From the NCBI GenBank assembly GCA_009937525.1, contig JAACFE010000010.1:1-46248 (forward strand): a stretch of DNA of 46,248 nt, in the 5' to 3' direction. The stretch is from Gammaproteobacteria bacterium. GTDB lineage: Bacteria > Pseudomonadota > Gammaproteobacteria > Steroidobacterales > Woeseiaceae. This document shows positions 41,415-46,248 of the stretch, piece after piece (position 1 is the first letter of the stretch; every line of letters begins with the position of its first letter). Under the pieces are notes generated by a model that worked only from the letters and a program-made list of their open reading frames with translations, did no database searches and was not told the origin of the DNA. The position numbers and the translations under genes are program-made.

Positions 41415-42596
41415 CTAGTCGATCTCGAGGGCAACCGCGGTGGCCTCGCCACCGCCGATGCACTGCGTTGCGATACCGCGCTTCAGGTTACGCGCTCGCA
41501 TCGCATGCAGCAACGTCGTCGTGATGCGTGCACCGGTCGCGCCGATAGGATGGCCCAGCGCGCAGGCGCCGCCGTTGACGTTTACCTTGGCGTGATCGAT
41601 GCCGCAGTCTTTCATGGCTGCCATCGTGACGCAGGCGAATGCCTCGTTGATCTCATAGATATCGACATTGTCGGGGGTCCAGCCCAGGCTTTCCTGCAGC
41701 GACTGCAGAGCGTAAACGGGTGCCGTCGTGAACCAGGCCGGCTCATGGGCGAAGGCGGAATGCCCGACAATACGCGCAAGCGGTTCCAGACCGCGTTTCT
41801 CGGCTTCCGATGCCCGCATGATGACGAGCGCAGACGCACCATCCGATATCGACGACGAACTGGCTGCGGTCACCGTGCCGTCCTTCGCGAACGCCGGACG
41901 CAGATTCGGGATCTTGTCGATGCTGACGGTGCCCGGCACTTCGTCAACCTCGACCGTATGCTCGCCCTTGCGGGTCTTGACCGTGACCGGCGTGATCTCG
42001 GCATCGAAGGAGCCGTCGCCGGCGGCGCGAGTGGCTCGCGTCACGGACTCGATGGCAAACGCGTCCTGGTCCTCGCGCGTGAAGCCGTACTTCTGCGACG
42101 TCGCCTCCGCGTAATGGCCCATCATGTGACCCTCGTAGATGTCCTGCAGGCCGTCGTAGAACATGTGGTCGAGGATCTCCTGGTGGCCCATGCGGTAACC
42201 CTTGCGCGCCTTGGGCATCAGGTAGGGCGCGTTGGTCATCGATTCCAGGCCGCCGGCGACGACGATCGCGGCGCTGCCGGCTTCCACGAGGTCGTGGCCG
42301 AGCACCAGCGCTTCCATGCCGGACCCGCACATCTTGTTGACCGTGGCACAGGGGACGCCTTTCGGCAGGCCCGCACCCAGGGCGGCCTGGCGTGCAGGCG
42401 CCTGGCCGAGCCCGGCGGGCAGCACGCAGCCCATGAGCACCCTGCCGACGTCCGCCGGGTCGACACCCGAGTCGGCGACGGCGGCAGCGACGGCAGTTGC
42501 GCCGAGTTCCGTTGCGCTTACGTCAGACAAGGCCCCCTGAAAGGCGCCGATAGGTGTACGCCGAGCGGCGACGATGACAACAGGATCCGTACTCAT
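41415..42596 (-). CDS. Acetyl-CoA C-acyltransferase (thiolase)
   Basis: A 393-residue thiolase with all three catalytic positions: Cys90 (VNKMCGSGM), His349 (ALGHPIGATGAR) and Cys379 (TQCIGGGEA). It starts with the usual VVIVAARRTPIGAF. It either cleaves 3-ketoacyl-CoA or condenses two acetyl-CoA. The pattern is of the biosynthetic/AtoB-like subgroup (HMMGHYAE rather than a FadA type), but pairing with an HSD10-type dehydrogenase favours a degradative role such as 2-methylacetoacetyl-CoA cleavage. It is the first of two genes in its operon; an 80-base gap separates it from plsC on the same strand. Confidence 0.94.
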   Translation of the reverse strand: MSTDPVVIVAARRTPIGAFQGALSDVSATELGATAVAAAVADSGVDPADVGRVLMGCVLPAGLGQAPARQAALGAGLPKGVPCATVNKMCGSGMEALVLGHDLVEAGSAAIVVAGGLESMTNAPYLMPKARKGYRMGHQEILDHMFYDGLQDIYEGHMMGHYAEATSQKYGFTREDQDAFAIESVTRATRAAGDGSFDAEITPVTVKTRKGEHTVEVDEVPGTVSIDKIPNLRPAFAKDGTVTAASSSSISDGASALVIMRASEAEKRGLEPLARIVGHSAFAHEPAWFTTAPVYALQSLQESLGWTPDNVDIYEINEAFACVTMAAMKDCGIDHAKVNVNGGACALGHPIGATGARITTTLLHAMRARNLKRGIATQCIGGGEATAVALEID

Positions 42597-42676
42597 TGGC
42601 TTTCTCCGGGCTCTTTTTCGGGTGGCTCCCTACTTTGGTGCAATTTTTGATGCAGCGCAACAATTATTGCGGCTGA

Positions 42677-43405
42677 TTAGTCTAAAGTCGCAAGCAGATC
42701 CGGCTCGTCGAGCGCCGAGAGTATGCGCTGGCGTGCCGTTTCCGCGAGCGTGTGATGATTACCGTAAGCGGCGTTGTCAGGCAAGATCGGCGCCAGGATG
42801 TTGACGCGGATCGGCCCGGGCCGCGGCAGGGCACGGCCGGCTCCCAGCATCGCCCGGGTGCCCGAGATGGCGATCGGCACGACGGGCATCCCGCCCTTGA
42901 TCGCGGCCATGAAGGCGCCGGCCCGGAATCGTCCCACGCCGGGTTCCGCGAGAAAGGTTCCTTCGGGAAAGAAGCCGAGCGACTCGCCGCCGCGAGCAGC
43001 CTTCACGATCTGGCGGGCATCGCGGGCGCTTTCCGACGATTTGAAGCGTTCCACGAAGCGGGCTCCCGACCGGCGCATCAGGAAGTGCGCAATGGGAACG
43101 TCACGCATCTCGCCCTTGATTACGAATGAAAATCGCGCCGGGAGAAATCCTTTAAGAAGGATGCCGTCCAGGTAACTCGCATGGTTTGCGACGACGACGC
43201 AGCTGCGGTCGGGCAGGTTCTCGAGCCCATTGATCTCCGGCCGCACGCCCGAGAGCAGGAAGGACGCGCGAGCCGCGCCAGCGACGAGCCGGCGGCGCCG
43301 CTCGAGGCCGGGGACGAGCACCGCGACAAAAAGTGAGAACAGGACACACATAGCGAACGCAAAGATCGCGTACATTCCGAACAATGCGTGCAGCACGCTC
43401 CTCAA
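42677..43405 (-). CDS. plsC: 1-acyl-sn-glycerol-3-phosphate acyltransferase family protein
   Basis: A 242-residue membrane-bound acyltransferase. An N-terminal hydrophobic segment (about 10-31) precedes the acyltransferase motifs: I, NHASYLD with His75 and Asp80; II, a basic stretch around ARFVERFKSS; III, FFPEGTF at about 144-150; and IV, VPIAISG. It should acylate lysophosphatidic acid or a related acceptor. The start is taken as TTG 43405; ATG 43375 inside the membrane segment is an alternative. It is divergent from xerD across 297 bases that contain two CRP-like sites. Confidence 0.88.
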   Translation of the reverse strand: MRSVLHALFGMYAIFAFAMCVLFSLFVAVLVPGLERRRRLVAGAARASFLLSGVRPEINGLENLPDRSCVVVANHASYLDGILLKGFLPARFSFVIKGEMRDVPIAHFLMRRSGARFVERFKSSESARDARQIVKAARGGESLGFFPEGTFLAEPGVGRFRAGAFMAAIKGGMPVVPIAISGTRAMLGAGRALPRPGPIRVNILAPILPDNAAYGNHHTLAETARQRILSALDEPDLLATLD

Positions 43406-43443
43406 CGGTCAATCCCCGCCCGGAACCAGTGCACTCCGCACAG

Positions 43444-43459
43444 TGTGACGCAGATCACT
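43444..43459. promoter_or_regulatory. CRP-like site 1 in the plsC/xerD gap
   Basis: TGTGACGCAGATCACT matches TGTGA-N6-TCACA with one mismatch in the ten conserved positions. Together with the site at 43482 it lies just upstream of plsC, 39 bases before its start. Apart from these two sites I see nothing else clearly structured in the 297-base gap 43406-43702; an open frame at 43483-43719 has no support. Confidence 0.5.
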
Positions 43460-43481
43460 TATGTTAACGCCTTCCGGAATC

Positions 43482-43497
43482 TGTGAAACCGATCACG
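43482..43497. promoter_or_regulatory. CRP-like site 2 in the plsC/xerD gap
   Basis: TGTGAAACCGATCACG again matches TGTGA-N6-TCACA with one mismatch. Its centre is 38 bases from site 1, and it is 206 bases before the xerD ATG. Confidence 0.5.
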
Positions 43498-43702
43498 CCG
43501 GCTTGCGGCCATCGTTATCATACTCAAAACCTTGAAAAATCCGTCGCTTGGCGATACGCCATCGATAACACCAGGCGGACCTGGATACGACGCCGGATTC
43601 TGGACCCGGCGTATGCTACCAGCTGGTCCGCCGGAATGTCGGCTGGCAACTCGTGCGAAGGTGTGGCGACGTTAACCAGGCGAAGGATTGCTGGACGACT
43701 CA

Positions 43703-44644
43703 ATGGACACTATGGCTAGCAGTGAACTGACGCAGGAACAAGCTCAACTCGTCGCCCGCTCCGAGGAGCTCGTCGATCGTTTTCTCGATGCAATCTGGAT
43801 GGAGCGCGGCCTGTCGCAGAACACCCTCGGAGCCTACCGGGCTGATCTGATGACGCTTTGTCGCGAACTCGCCAAAGGCGGCAAAACCGTCGACAAGGCG
43901 CACAAGTCCGACCTGCTCGATTTCATCGCGGGCCGCGTCGAAAGTGGCGCAAAACCGCGCTCGACCGCACGTCAGCTGTCGAGTTTCCGCCGTTTCTTCC
44001 GCTACATCATGCGTGAGGGAATGCGGAGCGACGATCCGACGGCCGATATCGAAATGCCGCGGATAGGCCGTTCGCTGCCGAAGACGCTCACCGAAGACGA
44101 AGTCGATTCACTGCTGAATGCCCCGAACACGGACGAGCCGCTGGGCCATCGTGATCGCGCCATGCTCGAACTGCTCTACGCGACGGGACTGAGGGTTTCG
44201 GAGCTCATCAACCTCAAGCAGTCGCAGGTCAATTTCAACCAGGGCGTGCTACGAATTGTCGGCAAGGGCGATCGTGAGCGGCTGATCCCGCTCGGCGAGG
44301 AGTCACAGCGCTGGCTAAAGGACTTCATCGAGGGCTCGCGCATGGAGATCCTGCTGGAGCGCCAGACCGACTACCTGTTCCCCACGCGCCGTGGCGACCG
44401 CATGACGCGCCAGGCGTTCTGGCACATCATCAAGCGCTATGCCGAGAAGGCAAGCATCCGCAGGAAGCTCTCCCCACACAGCCTGCGCCACGCGTTCGCA
44501 ACCCACTTGCTGAACCGCGGTGCCGATCTGCGCGTGGTCCAGCTGCTGCTGGGACACAGCGACCTCTCGACGACCCAGATCTACACGCACGTCGCACGAG
44601 AGCGCCTGAAGGACCTGCACGGCGAGCATCACCCGCGCGGATAA
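43703..44644 (+). CDS. xerD: Tyrosine recombinase XerD
   Basis: A 313-residue site-specific recombinase that, with XerC, resolves chromosome dimers at dif. The catalytic set is complete: Arg164 (TGLRVSEL), Lys188 (VGKGDRER), His259 and Arg262 (SPHSLRHAFATHLL), His285 (LLGHSDLSTTQ) and nucleophile Tyr294 (IYTHVA). The C-terminus RLKDLHGEHHPRG is diagnostic of XerD rather than XerC. ATG 43703 is preferred, though a TTG at 43688 directly after AAGGA and an ATG at 43712 are possible. It is followed 108 bases later by dsbC, the gene order seen in Pseudomonas and enterics, and this supports the housekeeping role. It is not a sign of a mobile element. Confidence 0.95.
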   Translation: MDTMASSELTQEQAQLVARSEELVDRFLDAIWMERGLSQNTLGAYRADLMTLCRELAKGGKTVDKAHKSDLLDFIAGRVESGAKPRSTARQLSSFRRFFRYIMREGMRSDDPTADIEMPRIGRSLPKTLTEDEVDSLLNAPNTDEPLGHRDRAMLELLYATGLRVSELINLKQSQVNFNQGVLRIVGKGDRERLIPLGEESQRWLKDFIEGSRMEILLERQTDYLFPTRRGDRMTRQAFWHIIKRYAEKASIRRKLSPHSLRHAFATHLLNRGADLRVVQLLLGHSDLSTTQIYTHVARERLKDLHGEHHPRG

Positions 44645-44752
44645 TCAGTTTGCTACACTTGCCGCGCTGGAACTGGCGCCGTGCGATCTTGTCGAACATC
44701 CACACCTGTACGTTCGCGGTTTCAGTCCGCTCGTAGCCCTGGAAGCATTCTT

Positions 44753-45520
44753 ATGTCAAACAAGTATTTAAAAACCGGCGTGGCTTTGCTGGCGTCTTTT
44801 TTCACCGTATCACCGGCCTGGTCGGCGGATTCTGCAGAGGTCCCCGCGGAAGAGCGAGAGCGGCTGGCGGAATTGTTCGAGAGCATCGAGCCCGGGAACG
44901 TCAAGTCGAGCCCCATCGATGGCTGGTACATGATCCAGAAGGGGTCGCTCGTCGCCTACATTTCGCAGGATGGACGCTACCTGCTGCAGGGCGACCTCAT
45001 CGATCTTGACAGCAAGGTCAACCTGTCCGAGCAAAGCCGCACAGACGCACGCCGCGAACTCATGTCGAAACTGGGCGACGACGAGACCATCGTATTCGCG
45101 CCGAAAGAGACCAAGTACACGGTCACGGTGTTCACCGATATCGACTGCACCTACTGCCGGCGTCTGCACAACCAGATCGAGCAGTACATGGCCAACGGGA
45201 TCGAGATTCGCTACCTGCTGTATCCGCGCGGCGGGCCGGCCTCTGCGGCATGGAATACGTCCGAAGCGGTCTGGTGCGCAAAGGATCGCGGCGAGGCCCT
45301 CACTCTCGCCAAGCTCGACCGGGAGTTCGAGTCAGCAAGCTGCGACGCATCGATCGTCCAGGACCACTACGTCCTCGGACAGGAAGTCGGGCTGTCGGGC
45401 ACACCCGCGATCGTGCTCGATGACGGCGAGCTGATCGCCGGCTATCTGCCGCCGGACGCGCTGAAGATGCGGCTGGAGCAGAAGGCCGCACTGAACGGCA
45501 AGATAGCCGCCAGCGACTAG
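44753..45520 (+). CDS. dsbC: Periplasmic disulfide isomerase DsbC
   Basis: A 255-residue thiol:disulfide interchange protein. The signal peptide is about residues 1-25 (ALLASFFTVSPAWSA), then an N-terminal dimerisation domain (about 30-85) and a thioredoxin fold with active site CTYC (Cys132/Cys135) in TDIDCTYCRRLH, and cis-Pro in SGTPAIV. E. coli DsbC has CGYC, so the Thr is a modest variation common in environmental homologues. A second pair of Cys (in WCAKD and SASCDAS) corresponds to the structural disulfide. ATG 44753 has GGAAG 8-12 bases upstream. It relies on DsbD for reduction, not seen here. Confidence 0.95.
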   Translation: MSNKYLKTGVALLASFFTVSPAWSADSAEVPAEERERLAELFESIEPGNVKSSPIDGWYMIQKGSLVAYISQDGRYLLQGDLIDLDSKVNLSEQSRTDARRELMSKLGDDETIVFAPKETKYTVTVFTDIDCTYCRRLHNQIEQYMANGIEIRYLLYPRGGPASAAWNTSEAVWCAKDRGEALTLAKLDREFESASCDASIVQDHYVLGQEVGLSGTPAIVLDDGELIAGYLPPDALKMRLEQKAALNGKIAASD

Positions 45521-45540
45521 GCCGGAGCGACCTGCAGGAA

Positions 45541-45615
45541 CGCTTCCGCAGGAGCGCTCCTGCAGGAGCGGGCCTCGGCCCGCGATCGGTCGCGCTTCAA
45601 GAAGCGCTCCTGCAG
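45541..45615. repeat. REP-like cluster after dsbC
   Basis: A perfect 16-bp palindrome GCAGGAGC/GCTCCTGC (45548-45563) is followed by the REP unit GCGGGCC-TC-GGCCCGC (45568-45583) with CGATC after it, and by a distal inverted GCGCTCCTGCAG (45604-45615). It shares the AGGAGCG core and GCGATC tail with the copies at 7099 and 40492. It lies between convergent dsbC and the Nudix gene and fills most of the 117-base gap. Confidence 0.75.
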
Positions 45616-45637
45616 AGACCTCGCAAAACAGGCGTGC

Positions 45638-46171
45638 CTACCGACGGATGCGGCGTAACTCGTGAATGTGGACACCGCGGTTCTCACCGCGGTCCTCGAA
45701 GTACTTCTTCAATGCGAATGTGCCGCTCCGGAACGCGATCTCGTCCCACGGAATCTCGTCTTCCGCGAACAATCTCGCTTCGAGGCTCTCATGGCCCGCG
45801 GCGTAGTCGCCCACGAGTCTTCCCGTGAAGAAGAAGTGAACCTGGCCGGCGTCGACGACGTCGACCGACGCAAACAGGTGGCCGATCTCGACGGTCGCGC
45901 AGGCCTCCTCGAGCGTTTCACGAGCCGCCCCGCCGGCGAGCGTCTCGCCGAGCTCCATGAAACCCGCGGGCACGGTCCAGTAACCGTAGCGAGGTTCGAT
46001 CGACCGCTTGCACAGCAGTACCTTGCCGTCCCGTTCAGCCACGCAGCCGACGACAATCAGCGGGTTCTGATAATGCACCGTGTCGCATGCTTCGCAGACC
46101 CAGCGTTCGCGGTTGTCGTCGGCCGGAATCCTGCGGGCGACGCGCGCGCCGCATGTGGAGCAATATTTCAT
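45638..46171 (-). CDS. Zinc-ribbon Nudix hydrolase
   Basis: A 177-residue protein with an N-terminal zinc ribbon (Cys4, Cys7, Cys26, Cys29) followed by a Nudix domain. The Nudix box starts at Gly70 (GFMELGETLAGG) and continues ARETLEEA, with Glu76, Arg84, Glu85, Glu88 and Glu89 in the required spacing. NudC-type NADH pyrophosphatases share the zinc ribbon but are longer (about 260) and have an SQPWPFPxS motif, absent here; an ADP-ribose or other nucleoside diphosphate derivative is a likelier substrate. It starts 19 bases downstream of the tRNA-Leu 3' end, in the same direction. Confidence 0.88.
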   Translation of the reverse strand: MKYCSTCGARVARRIPADDNRERWVCEACDTVHYQNPLIVVGCVAERDGKVLLCKRSIEPRYGYWTVPAGFMELGETLAGGAARETLEEACATVEIGHLFASVDVVDAGQVHFFFTGRLVGDYAAGHESLEARLFAEDEIPWDEIAFRSGTFALKKYFEDRGENRGVHIHELRRIRR

Positions 46172-46190
46172 AGTTGCTGTTTCGAAGGCC

Positions 46191-46248
46191 TGGTGCCGGG
46201 AGGGGGAATCGAACCCCCACTCTGTCTCCAGAACCGGATTTTGAATCC
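46191..46248 (-). tRNA. tRNA-Leu(CAA), partial
   Basis: The 3' part of a class-II tRNA is cut by the right edge. On the minus strand it reads an anticodon loop TTCAAAA (anticodon CAA at 46243-46241) with the TCCGG stem strand, a long variable arm, a T arm GGGGG-TTCGATT-CCCCC and an acceptor strand TCCCGGC-A with an encoded CCA ending at 46191. The CAA anticodon and the long variable arm identify leucine. The Nudix gene follows 19 bases downstream. Confidence 0.92.

Noticed and set aside
43483-43719. A 78-codon frame ahead of xerD
   Set aside because: It overlaps a CRP-like site and the xerD start, lacks a ribosome site and has no recognisable features.
43703-44644. Tyrosine recombinase considered as an integrase marking a mobile element
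   Set aside because: The C-terminal HHPRG signature and the adjacent dsbC show it is housekeeping XerD; no att repeats or cargo genes are visible.
45541-45615. Repeated GCTCCTGCAG units considered as a CRISPR fragment
   Set aside because: Units are palindromic, irregularly spaced and shared with other intergenic sites, which fits REP sequences and not direct repeats with spacers.
46191-46248. tRNA 3' end considered as an integration site
   Set aside because: No integrase or duplicated tRNA 3' end is seen within the window; the flanking gene is an ordinary Nudix hydrolase.

Overview
ORGANISM. The window is GC-rich and gene-dense, and nearly every gene has clear proteobacterial relatives. The combination of TamA/TamB, ZapE, XerD next to DsbC, MoaC-MoaD-MoaE, a 1610-residue NAD-glutamate dehydrogenase and REP-type intergenic palindromes (core GTAGGAGCGG) points to a free-living, non-enteric gammaproteobacterium. 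The heavy load of beta-oxidation genes would suit a Woeseia- or Steroidobacter-like heterotroph, but that placement is a guess from gene content. It reads as ordinary chromosome: no phage, integrative element, IS element or CRISPR array is visible, and no gap between genes exceeds 300 bases.

LAYOUT. 1-1760: end of a class-III aminotransferase and an agmatinase-family enzyme (polyamine use). 1775-3951: thioredoxin, XdhC-type cofactor-insertion factor, TetR regulator. 4055-6874: an unusual 939-residue protein joining two receiver-like domains, one membrane helix, a helical repeat region and a TonB C-terminal domain. 7123-11342: thrS, Zur-type regulator and glnS. 11355-20816: a minus-strand run in which a two-subunit acyl-CoA dehydrogenase, a queuosine-precursor transporter, a SAM hydrolase-like protein, TamA and TamB follow one another. 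20957-22932: moaC-moaD-moaE and, on the other strand, a MocA-like nucleotidyltransferase. 23065-27799: a MaoC hydratase, then a minus-strand operon of nitrilase, M49-like secreted metallopeptidase and a cysteine synthase-glutaredoxin fusion. 27963-31311: acyl-CoA ligase, a short-chain dehydrogenase that lacks its catalytic residues, and TesB thioesterase. 31331-38718: gpmA, giant glutamate dehydrogenase, MarR regulator and ZapE, all on the minus strand. 38798-43405: ETF-ubiquinone oxidoreductase, then an HSD10-type dehydrogenase, a thiolase and a PlsC acyltransferase. 43703-46248: xerD, dsbC, a Nudix hydrolase and a partial tRNA-Leu(CAA).

HOW THE GENES FIT TOGETHER. Fatty-acid or acyl-side-chain degradation is the main theme: CoA ligase, acyl-CoA dehydrogenase pair, MaoC hydratase, 3-hydroxyacyl-CoA dehydrogenase, thiolase and thioesterase, with ETF-QO passing electrons to quinone. 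A second theme is molybdenum cofactor (MoaCDE, MocA, XdhC), although no molybdoenzyme lies in the window. Redox and outer-envelope genes (TrxA, DsbC, glutaredoxin fusion, TamAB, TonB-like protein) are scattered through it.

MOST INTERESTING. (1) The receiver-receiver-TM-TonB protein, whose promoter region carries a 20-bp near-perfect palindrome and two CRP-like sites. (2) The nitrilase / M49-like / CysK-glutaredoxin operon, a possible cyanide or nitrile handling unit. (3) Several families of short intergenic repeats, including two oppositely oriented copies of a 26-bp sequence 18 kb apart.
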